A stretch of DNA of 64,000 nt from NCBI RefSeq assembly GCF_003287975.1, contig NZ_QMKQ01000005.1:62001-126000 (forward strand). The letters run 5' to 3'. This stretch comes from Arthrobacter sp. AQ5-05 (GTDB taxonomy: Bacteria; Actinomycetota; Actinomycetes; Actinomycetales; Micrococcaceae). The stretch's first letter is position 1. Each line of letters starts with the position of its first letter. Made by a program: the position numbers and the translations under genes. The notes under the pieces are model-generated. The model worked only from the letters and a program-made list of their open reading frames with translations, was not told where the DNA came from and searched no databases. This document shows, piece by piece, positions 26,521 to 35,306 of the stretch.

Positions 26521-27584
26521 GCCCGGGCCTGTTCGTTGGGGCGCAGCAGCGGCCCCAGGTCCGCCAGGGTGAAGTAGGAACCGATGTTCCCTGTCCCATC
26601 CACCAACAGGGCTGCGGAGGTCGGGGAGGCCAGCACCGCGTCCAGCCCGGTGCGCAGCGAGGCATCGGCCGGCACCAGCGGGTGCGGACCGAACACGGCC
26701 CCGTCCGCGTCGATCCAGGCGGCGGTGCCTGAATCGCGGTTGACCCGCACGCCCCATCCCGGGGCCAGCGCGGACATGTCGATGAGTCCCTCGGGGCCCG
26801 GCACCGGCAGGGTGGTGGTGCCCAGGCCGGTGAGCGTCTCAAAGGACAGGGTGCGGAACCCGCGGTCCTTGGCGACCAGCGAGGCGACGAAGTCGGTGGC
26901 AGGCCGGGCGAGGATGTCGATCGGGGAGGCGTATTGGTGCAGCACCCCGCCGGGGGCCAGTACCGCGATGCGGTCCCCGAGGGTCAAGGCCTCGTCGATG
27001 TCGTGGGTGACCATCACGATGGTCTTCTTGATTTCGGCCTGCAGGTGGGCGACCTCCTGCTGCAGTTCCAGACGCACGATCGGGTCCACCGCGGAAAAGG
27101 GTTCGTCCATGAGCAGGATCGGCGGGTCGGCGGCCAGGGCGCGGGCGACCCCGACGCGTTGCTGCTGTCCGCCGGAGAGCTGTGCCGGGTACCGGGTGGC
27201 CAGCGAGGCATCCAGCCCGACCCGTTCCATGGCCTCGTGGGCCTTGGTGCGGGCCTGGGCCTTGGATAGGCCCAGCAGGCGTTGGACGGTGGCGATGTTG
27301 TCCAGCACCGTTCGGTGCGGGAAGAGCCCGGCGTTTTGCAGCACGTAGCCGATCCCCAGGCGCAGGGTGACGGCACGGATGTCCGCCACGTCCTGGCCAT
27401 CGATGAGGATCCGGCCGCTGGTTGGTGCGACCATGCGGTTGATCATCCGCATCGAGGTCGTCTTGCCGCAGCCGCTGGGGCCCACCAGAACCGTGAAGGA
27501 TCCGGTGGCGATCTGCAGGTCCAGGTCGGTGACCGCCTGGGTGCCGCCCGGGTAGAGCTTGGACACTGATTCGAAGGTGATCAT
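26517..27584 (-). CDS. osmoprotectant ABC transporter ATP-binding protein
   Basis: 355 residues. Walker A GPSGCGKTT, Q-loop VLQNAGLFPH, signature LSGGQQQR, Walker B ILLMDEPFSAVD and H-loop VTHD are all intact. The last 100 residues form a CBS-like regulatory tail, as in OpuA/OpuC ATPases that sense ionic strength. ATG 27584 gives MITFESVSKLYPGG; the longer frame to 27653 is not needed. A hairpin lies in the gap before it. Confidence 0.93.
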   Translation of the reverse strand: MITFESVSKLYPGGTQAVTDLDLQIATGSFTVLVGPSGCGKTTSMRMINRMVAPTSGRILIDGQDVADIRAVTLRLGIGYVLQNAGLFPHRTVLDNIATVQRLLGLSKAQARTKAHEAMERVGLDASLATRYPAQLSGGQQQRVGVARALAADPPILLMDEPFSAVDPIVRLELQQEVAHLQAEIKKTIVMVTHDIDEALTLGDRIAVLAPGGVLHQYASPIDILARPATDFVASLVAKDRGFRTLSFETLTGLGTTTLPVPGPEGLIDMSALAPGWGVRVNRDSGTAAWIDADGAVFGPHPLVPADASLRTGLDAVLASPTSAALLVDGTGNIGSYFTLADLGPLLRPNEQARA

Positions 27585-27636
27585 TGCGGTTTCTTGGGGT
27601 CCTTGTCGTGGCGGTGCGGCGCGAAAATGCGTTCGT

Positions 27637-27675
27637 GGATGGGTGTGGCCCACCGGCGGGCAAGCCCACCCATCC
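27637..27675 (-). promoter_or_regulatory. hairpin between the binding-protein and ATPase genes
   Basis: GGATGGGTGGGCTTGCC and GGGCCACACCCATCC form an imperfect stem inside the operon, without a T run. It may protect the upstream mRNA or reduce read-through so that more binding protein than transporter is made. Inference from position. Confidence 0.4.
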
Positions 27676-27725
27676 CCGAATCGAACATGCGTTCTAATTC
27701 GGTTGTTTTTGGTCGGAATCCCGCG

Positions 27726-28658
27726 TTACTTGCCCAGCAAACCCTGCTCGGTGAGCCAAGCGATGGCCGCCTGCTTCGGCTCGACCTTCGCATCACCGGA
27801 GACCTGCCCGTTGAGCTTGATCAGTTCCTCGGTGCTCAGCTTCGCGGAGATCGCATCGATCGCCGCAACCGCCTTGTCATCGAGCTTGCCCTCCGCGGCG
27901 ACCGGGACGACCTGCTGGGCCGGGAAGTTGTTCTTCGGGTCCTGGAGGACCACCAAGTCGTTGGCCGGAATCGCAGTGGACGTGGTGAAGATGTTCGCCG
28001 CGGTGACCTTCCCGTCAAGCAGCGCCTTCACGGTTGCCGGGCCGCCGCCATCGGAAATCGGTTCGAACTTCACCGGCGCGAACCCGTAGTTCTGCTCCAG
28101 GCCCGGCAGTCCCACGGCCCGTTCCTTGAACTCGGGGGGACCGGCCATGATGACGTCGTCGTTGTGCGGCACCAGGTCCTCGATGGTCTTCAGGTTCCAC
28201 TTCTCGGCCGTGGCGCGGGTGACAACGACCGCGTCCTTGTCCTCGGCCGGGGCCGCGGTGAGCATCGCCAGCTTCTTGGATGCCAGCGCTGCAGGAAGGG
28301 CTGAAAGTATCGAGGCCGGTGAAGACACATCGGCGTTCTTGTCCAGGAAGAGCAAAAGGTTCCCGGTGTAGTCCGGGATCAAATCGATCGAACCGTCGGA
28401 CAACGCCGGGATGTAGGCCTCGCGGGTCCCGATGTTGAACTTCGTCTCCACGGTGAAGCCCGCATCCTTCAGCGCCTCGGCATAGAGGTTGCCGATGATC
28501 TCGGATTCGGTGAAGTTCGCCGAGGACACCGTCAGGGTGCCGCCGCTTGCCGAATCGCTGGGGGAAGGTGCTGCGGTGGGGTTGGAGCACCCGGACAGGA
28601 TCAGCGAACCGGCCACAACGGACAGGGCTGCGATCAGGGGAAGCTGCTGTTTTCTCAT
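27726..28658 (-). CDS. osmoprotectant ABC transporter substrate-binding lipoprotein
   Basis: 310 residues. The lipobox ILSGC (Cys24) anchors it outside the cell. The mature protein is of the ProX/OpuCC type: FTESEIIGNLYAEALKDAGF, then IDLIPDYTGNLL and ANDLVVLQDPKNNFP. It would deliver betaine, carnitine or related compatible solutes to the permeases. It is the first gene of the operon, transcribed leftward from the gap at 28659-29040, away from dprA. Which solute is bound cannot be read from sequence. Confidence 0.93.
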   Translation of the reverse strand: MRKQQLPLIAALSVVAGSLILSGCSNPTAAPSPSDSASGGTLTVSSANFTESEIIGNLYAEALKDAGFTVETKFNIGTREAYIPALSDGSIDLIPDYTGNLLLFLDKNADVSSPASILSALPAALASKKLAMLTAAPAEDKDAVVVTRATAEKWNLKTIEDLVPHNDDVIMAGPPEFKERAVGLPGLEQNYGFAPVKFEPISDGGGPATVKALLDGKVTAANIFTTSTAIPANDLVVLQDPKNNFPAQQVVPVAAEGKLDDKAVAAIDAISAKLSTEELIKLNGQVSGDAKVEPKQAAIAWLTEQGLLGK

Positions 28659-29040
28659 GTGTGGTGCCTAGTTTCGTTTCAGTTGTTTCGACCGGCGATC
28701 GCCCCCGGAAGCACATGGCCGTCGGTAGGGGCGTAGATTCCATCGTTACCTATTTGCACTCCCACAAGCAACATTTGTGCCATACCGGCAGTGACCACGC
28801 GTCGGTGGGGGCGATCATCCGCCCGCGCTACGCACTTGCCCACACAGCCTGCAAGGCACCGCTCCCGCGGCCCATCCACACGCCGCCTTCCCGCCCGGAC
28901 CCAGAGCACACGGGCAACGCACCATGAGGGGAACACCAAGACACTCCCGGCCTCGCACCAGACCTTCCCGAACCCAAACGGCATGGGCAAGGCGCAATGC
29001 CCGGGATGACGCCAACACACCAGCGGGAAGCAACACCGAC
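28659..29040 (+). other. divergent intergenic region, opu operon / dprA
   Basis: About 380 bases between divergent genes. The part next to the opu operon is mixed in composition; from about 28840 the forward strand turns C-rich and G-poor, the style of the dprA gene that follows. No convincing promoter boxes or small genes are seen. Confidence 0.4.
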
Positions 29041-30327
29041 ATGGACAACACCAACCCGGAGATCCTGGCGCGAGCCGGCCTCACCCACATCATCGAACCC
29101 AACGACCAAACCGGAGCCGCCCTCGTGCAGGTAGCCGGAGCCATCGACGCCTACCGGCTCATCCGCGAACACACCGGACAAGCCCCGGCCAGCGAACAGC
29201 AGCAGGTCGCAGAACTCCTCGACGCCCACGGAGCCTCCCGCTCCGCCCTGCGCCTGGACGCAGGACTCGAACGTTGGCGCCCACGCGCAGCGCTCGCCGA
29301 CCCCGAATCCGCCCTCAAGCTCATGACCCGCCTCGGGGGAGGGCTCATCGCCCCGCAAGACCCCAACTGGCCAGTCGGATTCGAAGCCCTCGGCCTCGCC
29401 GCCCCGCTGGCCCTGTGGTACCGAGGAGAAGGGAACCTGGGCATCCTGCGCGACCCCTCCCGACTGGTCGCCCTCGTCGGCTCACGCGACGCCACCGAGT
29501 ACGGACGAACCATCACCGCAGAACTCGTCCACGGGCTGCGCGCCCACGGCATCTGCATCGTCTCCGGAGGCGCCTACGGCATAGACGCCCAGGCCCACCA
29601 GGCGGCGCTCGCCGAAGACCCGCCCACCGACCAGGGCACCGCGCCCCCAACCATTGCCGTCATGGCGGGGGGACTGGACCGCTTCTACCCCGTGGGGAAC
29701 GAAGACCTGCTCAAAGCCGTCCACCGCCAGGGCCTGCTCATCGCCGAGGTGGCACCCGGGGCAACCCCCAGCCGCTGGAGGTTTTTGCAACGCAACAGGA
29801 TGATCGCCGCCCTGTGCGCCGCAACCATCGTCTCCGAAGCCCGCTGGCGCTCCGGGGCACTGAGCACCGCACACCACGCAGCCGAAATGGGCCGCGAGGT
29901 AGGAGCCGTCCCCGGCTCCGTCTACTCCGCCAACTCCGCAGGCTGCCACCGCCTCATCCGCGAGGGCGCCGCAACCCTGGTCACCGACTCCGCAGAAGCC
30001 ATGGAACTACTCAGCCTCCCGACCCAAGCATCGTGCCCCGCCGATGCAGCCCCCACAACCCGGGGCACCGACACCACTGAACAGCCCGACCGCAGGGACT
30101 ACGACGGACTGCCCATCCAAGACCTGCTCCTGCTCGACGCCCTGCCCGTCCGCATCCCGCGCACCGCCGACCAACTCGCCATCGTCGCCGGACTGGGCAT
30201 GGGCTCAATCCTCGGGGGGCTCTCCCGACTCGCAGCCCGCTCACTGGCCGAACGCACCGGCAACGGTTGGATACGCCGCTTCCCCAACGGACGCGAACCC
30301 CAACGCGGAGCCCCCACCCCCACATGA
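29041..30327 (+). CDS. dprA: DNA-processing protein DprA
   Basis: 428 residues. A Rossmann-like domain with VALVGSRDATEYG, SGGAYGIDAQAH, VMAGGLDRFYP and FLQRNRMIAAL identifies DprA, which loads RecA on incoming single-stranded DNA during transformation. A C-terminal winged-helix-like part follows. ATG 29041 gives a start close to the family norm, with GGGAAG upstream. Codon use is peculiar: third positions are overwhelmingly C and G is avoided on the coding strand. comM and yraN lie 5 kb upstream rather than adjacent. Confidence 0.93.
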   Translation: MDNTNPEILARAGLTHIIEPNDQTGAALVQVAGAIDAYRLIREHTGQAPASEQQQVAELLDAHGASRSALRLDAGLERWRPRAALADPESALKLMTRLGGGLIAPQDPNWPVGFEALGLAAPLALWYRGEGNLGILRDPSRLVALVGSRDATEYGRTITAELVHGLRAHGICIVSGGAYGIDAQAHQAALAEDPPTDQGTAPPTIAVMAGGLDRFYPVGNEDLLKAVHRQGLLIAEVAPGATPSRWRFLQRNRMIAALCAATIVSEARWRSGALSTAHHAAEMGREVGAVPGSVYSANSAGCHRLIREGAATLVTDSAEAMELLSLPTQASCPADAAPTTRGTDTTEQPDRRDYDGLPIQDLLLLDALPVRIPRTADQLAIVAGLGMGSILGGLSRLAARSLAERTGNGWIRRFPNGREPQRGAPTPT

Positions 30328-30397
30328 ACAACACCACGCACCCGCCAAACGGCGTGGCACCATTGCCCCAAGCCCCCGCACGGGAGACAGTAGAGAC

Positions 30398-31381
30398 GTG
30401 CCAGAGCCAATCGAACAAAAAACCGAAGCCCCGCCCACCCCGGCCGAACTCCAAGAAGCCCGCGACGGCTTCCTGCGGCACATGGCCCTGGAACGCGAAC
30501 GCAGCGAACACACCCTGCGCGCCTACGGCGGCGACATCACCAACCTCTACGCCTACGCCACCAAACGCGGCGCCACCAACATGGCAGGCCTCGACCTCAC
30601 CCTGCTGCGCGGCTGGCTCATGGCGCTCCAGGAAGCCGGCCTCTCCCGAGCCACCCTCGCCCGACGCTCCGCCACCATCCGCAGCTTCCTCGCCTGGGCA
30701 GTACGCGAAAACCTCATCACCGCCAACCCGGCCATCCGCCTCCAGTCACCCAAACGCGAACAACGTCTCCCGCACATCCTGCAAAACAACCAAATCGAAC
30801 GAATCTTCCAACCCACGCCCCAACCACCCCGCACCACGGACGAGAAGACCCCGGAACCCAGCGCCGAACAGCTCGCGCTCGCCGACCGCAACAAGCTGAT
30901 CCTGGAACTGCTCTATGCCTCCGCCATCCGCGTGGGGGAGCTGGTGTCGCTGGATATCGGCGACCTCGACCTGGACCGGCGGACGCTGCGGGTCATCGGC
31001 AAGGGCAACAAGGAACGCACGGTTCCGTTCGGCCAGCCGGCGCTGAACGCACTGGATGACTGGCTGCGCCGTGGCCGACCGGTCTTGCGTACCGAGGGCT
31101 CCGACCGTGCGCTGCTGCTGGGCCGTCGCGGAAAGCGGCTCGATGCCCGCCAGGCCCGCCAGGTGGTCTCCGAGGCCCTGGCGGCTCTGGGGGACACCGC
31201 CGCGCGCGGACCCCACGCCCTGCGCCACAGCGCGGCAACGCACCTGCTGGATCGGGGAGCGGATTTGCGTGCCGTGCAGGAGATCCTGGGGCATTCCTCG
31301 CTGGCCACCACGCAGCTGTACACCCAGGTGTCCGTCGAGCGGCTCAAGGACAGCTACCAAAAGGCCCATCCGCGCGCATAA
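30398..31381 (+). CDS. xerC: XerC-like tyrosine recombinase
   Basis: 327 residues. The SAM-like N-terminal domain is followed by a catalytic domain with ASAIRVGEL (Arg), GKGNKERTVPFG (Lys), HALRHSAATHLL (His, Arg), LGHSS (His) and TQLYTQVS (Tyr nucleophile). Xer recombinases resolve chromosome dimers at dif. The GTG at 30398 yields a normal length. Up to about 30900 the gene shares the C-rich, G-poor style of dprA; after that it returns to the usual codon use of the window, a sharp internal break. Confidence 0.9.
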   Translation: MPEPIEQKTEAPPTPAELQEARDGFLRHMALERERSEHTLRAYGGDITNLYAYATKRGATNMAGLDLTLLRGWLMALQEAGLSRATLARRSATIRSFLAWAVRENLITANPAIRLQSPKREQRLPHILQNNQIERIFQPTPQPPRTTDEKTPEPSAEQLALADRNKLILELLYASAIRVGELVSLDIGDLDLDRRTLRVIGKGNKERTVPFGQPALNALDDWLRRGRPVLRTEGSDRALLLGRRGKRLDARQARQVVSEALAALGDTAARGPHALRHSAATHLLDRGADLRAVQEILGHSSLATTQLYTQVSVERLKDSYQKAHPRA

Positions 31382-31394
31382 ACCGAAGTCATGG

Positions 31395-31424
31395 TCGAAA
31401 GTCGCTGGCCGAACGACGTATAAT
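31395..31424 (+). promoter_or_regulatory. candidate promoter of the DUF3145 gene
   Basis: TATAAT at 31419 is a perfect -10 box, with TCGAAA (4 of 6 to the -35 consensus) 18 bases upstream. A leader of about 85 bases leads to ATG 31514. Confidence 0.55.
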
Positions 31425-31513
31425 CATGCACAATACTAAACAGGACTTACTGGACTTCGAATCAGGGTTGTTGACGTTGGGGAAGACGTTCCAACAGCAC
31501 ATCGGAGGAAAGC

Positions 31514-32017
31514 ATGTCTGACGCACTGACACGGGGCGTACTTTTCGTACACTCAGCCCCCTCAGCGCTGTGCCCGCATATCGAATGGGCGATCGGTTCC
31601 GTTGTCGACCAGCGGACCGACCTGCACTGGACGGAGCAGAGCGCGGCCCCCGGCATGTCCCGGGCGGAAGTCAACTGGACCGGCAAGCCCGGGACCGGTG
31701 CTCTTCTGGCGTCCGCTCTTCGCGGCTGGGCCCACCTTCGCTACGAGGTCACCGAGGAAGCAAGCCCCGGCGTCGACTCGAGCCGCTGGTCCCACACCCC
31801 GGAACTGGGCATCTTCCATGCCACCACCGATGCCGCAGGCAACATCATGGTTTCCGAGGAACGCATCCGCTGGGCCTACGAAAAGGGTGCCGGGGATCCG
31901 GCCATCGTGTACCAAGAGCTCTCCATCGCCCTGGGCGAGGCCTGGGACGAGGAACTCGAGCCCTTCCGTTACGCAGCCGAGGGCGCACCCGTCCGCTGGC
32001 TGCACCAGGTCATCTAG
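31514..32017 (+). CDS. DUF3145 family protein
   Basis: 167 residues, MSDALTRGVLFVHSAPSALC to the C-terminal VRWLHQVI, matching the actinobacterial DUF3145 family. Soluble, no signal peptide. Function unknown. A strong ribosome binding site GGAGGAAAGC precedes ATG 31514. It converges on the fab cluster and shares a terminator with it. Confidence 0.92.
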   Translation: MSDALTRGVLFVHSAPSALCPHIEWAIGSVVDQRTDLHWTEQSAAPGMSRAEVNWTGKPGTGALLASALRGWAHLRYEVTEEASPGVDSSRWSHTPELGIFHATTDAAGNIMVSEERIRWAYEKGAGDPAIVYQELSIALGEAWDEELEPFRYAAEGAPVRWLHQVI

Positions 32018-32333
32018 CCGGATCAGCCCATTGGTGCAATGCGCGCCGAACAGCCACGGCTGTCCCCCGCGCCTGGCCGAAAGCACCACAGCGGCAAAGG
32101 CCCGGATTGCTTGGTCACTAATGCAACCAGCTGGAACATCGTTCGGGGATAAGGCAACCGGTGACTTTGCGATTGGTTCCACCACGCCTGGCAGATGGAA
32201 AATCCTGCCCCCGGAATGACCTGGGACTGATCCACAGAGTGCCGTAGAAGCCCGGCGCGGAGCCGCAATACACGCAGCATTTGGCTTTGGAAGTGCCTGC
32301 CGATCCCGGGCTTCCCTGATCCACGTCGTCAAC

Positions 32334-32372
32334 GAAAATTCCCGGGACTCGAATCGAGTCCCGGGAATTTTC
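32334..32372 (+). terminator. bidirectional terminator, DUF3145 / fabF
   Basis: GAAAATTCCCGGGACTCG, loop AAT, CGAGTCCCGGGAATTTTC: an 18-bp perfect stem with A and T runs on its two ends, able to act in both directions. The rest of the 384-base gap (32018-32401) holds no gene I can support. Confidence 0.92.
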
Positions 32373-32401
32373 AGGTCGACGGGTGCTGCCCCGCCAGGGT
32401 G

Positions 32402-33640
32402 CTAGACGCTGCGGATGGCAACGACGGCGTTGTGTCCGCCGAAGCCGAACGAGTTGTTCAGCGCAACGATGGAGCCCTCGGGCAATTCACGCGGGGTGCC
32501 GACAACGACATCCAACGGGATCTCCGGATCCTGGTTTTCCAGGTTGATGGTCACCGGGGCCTTGCGGTGGTAGACGGCCAGCACGGCGAGCACCGACTCG
32601 ACGGCACCGGAGGCACCGAGCAGATGGCCCATCTGCGACTTGGTGGCCGAGACGCAGACCTTGTCCAGGTGCGAGCCCAGTGCCGCACGCAGGGCCGTGT
32701 ACTCGGGCTTGTCGCCAACCGGGGTCGAGGTCGCGTGCGCGTTGACGTGCACCACGTCCTCGGGCTGGATGCGACCGTCAAACATCGCGGCCTTGAGTGC
32801 ACGGGTGGCACCCAGGCCCTCCGGGTCCGGAGCGGTGATGTGGTAGGCGTCGGCGGTGACCGAAGTGCCGGCCAACTCGGCGTAGATCCTGGCGCCGCGG
32901 GCAATGGCGTGCTCCTCGGCCTCGAGGACCAGGGCGCCTGCGCCTTCGCCCATGACGAAGCCGTCACGGTCGATGTCGTACGGACGCGATGCGTGCTCCG
33001 GATCGTCGTTGCGCTTGGACAGCGCCTGCATGGCTGCAAAGGAGGCCATCGGCATCGGGTGGATGGCTGCTTCCGCGCCACCGCAAACCACGACGTCGGC
33101 CTTGCCCGAACGGATCAGCTCGAGGCCGATGTGCATGGCCTCGGTGCCCGAGGCGCAGGCCGAAACGGGGGTGTGGGCGCCGGCTCGTGCGCCGAGGTCC
33201 AACGAGACGGCCGCGGCCGGACCGTTGGGCATCAGCATCGGAACCGTCATGGGCAGCACGCGGCGCGGGCCCTTCTCCTTCAGCGTGTCCCAGGCGTCAA
33301 GCAGCGTCCAGACGCCGCCAATGCCGGTGGCAAAGGCCACGGCCAGGCGGTCGTGGTCGACCGTTTCGATGCCGGAATCCTTCCAGGCCTCGCGCGCTGC
33401 AACCACGGCGAACTGGGTGGATGGGTCCATGCGCTTCATCTCGATGCGCGAGAGGACCTCTGAGGCCGGGGTGGATGCCTTGGCGGCAAATTTCACCGGC
33501 AGGTTGTAGGTTTCAACCCATTCATCGGTAAGCGTATGGGCGCCGGAAACACCCTTGAGGGCGTTGGCCCACAGGGTCGGGACGTCGCCGCCGATGGGCG
33601 TGGTGGCACCAAGGCCGGTGATAACAACTTTGCGAGCCAT
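32402..33640 (-). CDS. fabF: 3-oxoacyl-ACP synthase II
   Basis: 412 residues. The condensing-enzyme triad is intact: Cys162 in VSACASGTEA, His302 in VNAHATSTPVGD, His339 with Lys334 in SATKSQMGHLLG. FabF extends acyl-ACP chains with malonyl-ACP in type II fatty acid synthesis. It is the last gene of the fasR-fabD-fabH-acpP-fabF block on the reverse strand. A 250-base gap with a hairpin separates it from acpP. Confidence 0.96.
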   Translation of the reverse strand: MARKVVITGLGATTPIGGDVPTLWANALKGVSGAHTLTDEWVETYNLPVKFAAKASTPASEVLSRIEMKRMDPSTQFAVVAAREAWKDSGIETVDHDRLAVAFATGIGGVWTLLDAWDTLKEKGPRRVLPMTVPMLMPNGPAAAVSLDLGARAGAHTPVSACASGTEAMHIGLELIRSGKADVVVCGGAEAAIHPMPMASFAAMQALSKRNDDPEHASRPYDIDRDGFVMGEGAGALVLEAEEHAIARGARIYAELAGTSVTADAYHITAPDPEGLGATRALKAAMFDGRIQPEDVVHVNAHATSTPVGDKPEYTALRAALGSHLDKVCVSATKSQMGHLLGASGAVESVLAVLAVYHRKAPVTINLENQDPEIPLDVVVGTPRELPEGSIVALNNSFGFGGHNAVVAIRSV

Positions 33641-33826
33641 GTTGAAACTCTCTACTGGTTGGGGGCGAAACGGCTAGCGATGCTAGCGCGCGATCCAAGC
33701 ATCGGGCCGCGGCACCAAGGGGGTGCGGGATCCGGATTGAATCGAAAATCTGGGGATCGGTTACGAAACCGGTAAAGCGGATTGGCTGGCGTCTGCCGGC
33801 AAACCGGTGAACATCAGGGCCGAGGC

Positions 33827-33882
33827 GATGCCTCCCCTTGAAGCCCGTTCCCGTTACGGGCCGCGCTTCAAGGGGTGGCATC
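33827..33882 (-). promoter_or_regulatory. hairpin between acpP and fabF
   Basis: GATGCC.CCCCTTGAAG on one side pairs with CTTCAAGGGG..GGCATC on the other, with an inner CCCGT/ACGGG element. No T run follows in either direction. It may stabilise the acpP transcript or lower read-through into fabF, since carrier protein is needed in excess. Inference. Confidence 0.45.
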
Positions 33883-33892
33883 AATGCCTTGC

Positions 33893-34138
33893 TTAGGCCT
33901 GTGCGCCGGCGATGAAGTTCACTGCATCGGCAACGGTCTTGAGGTTCTTGACCTCTTCGTCCGGGATCTTCACGTCGAACTTCTCTTCGGCGTTGACGAC
34001 GATGGTCATCATCGAGATGGAGTCGATGTCCAGGTCCTCGGTGAAGGACTTGTCCATTTCGACCGCTTCGGTCTCCAGACCGGTCTCTTCGTTGACGATC
34101 TCGGCCAAGCCGGCCAGAATCTCTTCGTTGCTAGCCAT
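33893..34138 (-). CDS. acpP: acyl carrier protein
   Basis: 81 residues, acidic, with the phosphopantetheine site DLDIDSISMM (Ser40). It carries growing acyl chains for FabD, FabH and FabF, all encoded next to it. ATG 34138 has AAAGGAG upstream; the much longer frame on this strand is an artefact of the fabH antisense-free region. Confidence 0.96.
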   Translation of the reverse strand: MASNEEILAGLAEIVNEETGLETEAVEMDKSFTEDLDIDSISMMTIVVNAEEKFDVKIPDEEVKNLKTVADAVNFIAGAQA

Positions 34139-34236
34139 GATGGCTCCTTTTCTGTGTTTGCCGGTAACAAGCCCGACGACTATGCAGACCACAGGTGTGC
34201 GGTCCGAATGATGGGTTGTGTCCCTGGGGGTTAACC

Positions 34237-35292
34237 CTAGGGCAGGACAACGACCTGTGCGCCAAAGACAAGCCCGGCGCCAAATCCAATTTGCAGGGCC
34301 AGGCCGCCGGAGAGCTCGGGGCTCTCCTTGAGCATCCGGTCCATGGCCATCGGGATGGAGGCGGCGGAGGTGTTTCCGGAGGTGGCGATGTCGCGGGCGA
34401 CAACCACCGAATCGGGCAGCTTCAGCTGCTTGACCATCTCGTCGATGATGCGCATGTTGGCCTGGTGCGGGATGAAGGCCGCCAGGTCCTCGGAGGTGAG
34501 CCCGGCGTCGGCCAGGGCCTTCTTGGCCATCTTGGCCATTTCCCATACGGCCCAGCGGAAGACCGTCTGGCCGTCCTGGCGCAGCGTCGGCCACAACTGG
34601 GCCTCGGTGCCGGCAACCAGTGCCGTCCCTTCGGGGGAGGATTCTGCCTGCAGGACCGCGTCGCGCAGATCCAGCTGGGAGTGGGTCATGCCGATGGCGG
34701 ACCACTTCGAGCCGTCCGAGCCCCACACCGACGGGGAGATCCCGGGGATGTCCGAGGGGCCAATGACGACGGCGCCGGCGCCATCGCCGAGCAGGAAGGA
34801 GATGGTGCGCTCATGGTTGTCGATGACGTCCGAGAGCTTTTCCGCGCCAACGACCAGCACGTATTCGGCCATGCCGGAACGCACCAGGGCGTCCGCCTGG
34901 GCCACGCCGTAGCAGTAGCCGGCGCAGGCGGCCGAGATGTCGAATGCCGGTGCCGGGGTGGCACCGATGCGATCGGCAAGGGCCGAGGCCGCAGACGGGG
35001 TGGCATACGGGAAGGTCACGGTGGAAACGATGACGGCACCGAGCTGGCTGGCCTCGATGCCTGCCGAAGCCAAGGCCTCGCGCGACGCGCCTTCGGCCAT
35101 GTCCAGCAGCGAGGTGTCCTCGCCGGCGCGCGCACGGGTCACGATGCCGGTGCGCTGCTGGATCCACTCGTCGGAGGAGTCGATCCACTGGCAGACGTCG
35201 TCGTTGGTGACGATGACATCGGGGCGGAAGGAGCCCACACCGTGGATGCGGCTGAATTCGCGCGCGGTGGTCTGGTTCATCACTGCAGTCAT
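34237..35292 (-). CDS. fabH: 3-oxoacyl-ACP synthase III
   Basis: 351 residues. Catalytic Cys123 lies in DISAACAGYCYG, with the later PHQANMRI (His) and ATSGNTSAAS (Asn) motifs. FabH starts fatty acid synthesis by condensing an acyl-CoA primer with malonyl-ACP; in actinobacteria it often prefers branched primers. ATG 35292 is chosen; it lies 14 bases after the fabD stop. Co-transcription with fabD is very likely. Confidence 0.95.
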   Translation of the reverse strand: MTAVMNQTTAREFSRIHGVGSFRPDVIVTNDDVCQWIDSSDEWIQQRTGIVTRARAGEDTSLLDMAEGASREALASAGIEASQLGAVIVSTVTFPYATPSAASALADRIGATPAPAFDISAACAGYCYGVAQADALVRSGMAEYVLVVGAEKLSDVIDNHERTISFLLGDGAGAVVIGPSDIPGISPSVWGSDGSKWSAIGMTHSQLDLRDAVLQAESSPEGTALVAGTEAQLWPTLRQDGQTVFRWAVWEMAKMAKKALADAGLTSEDLAAFIPHQANMRIIDEMVKQLKLPDSVVVARDIATSGNTSAASIPMAMDRMLKESPELSGGLALQIGFGAGLVFGAQVVVLP

Positions 35293-35306
35293 GGTTCGGT
35301 GACTTC

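Noticed and set aside
23825-29040. A complete mobile element between comM and dprA
   Set aside because: No transposase, integrase or terminal inverted repeats can be seen at either side.
30398-31381. XerC-like gene as a phage or island integrase
   Set aside because: Length, motifs and position after dprA fit the housekeeping Xer recombinase.
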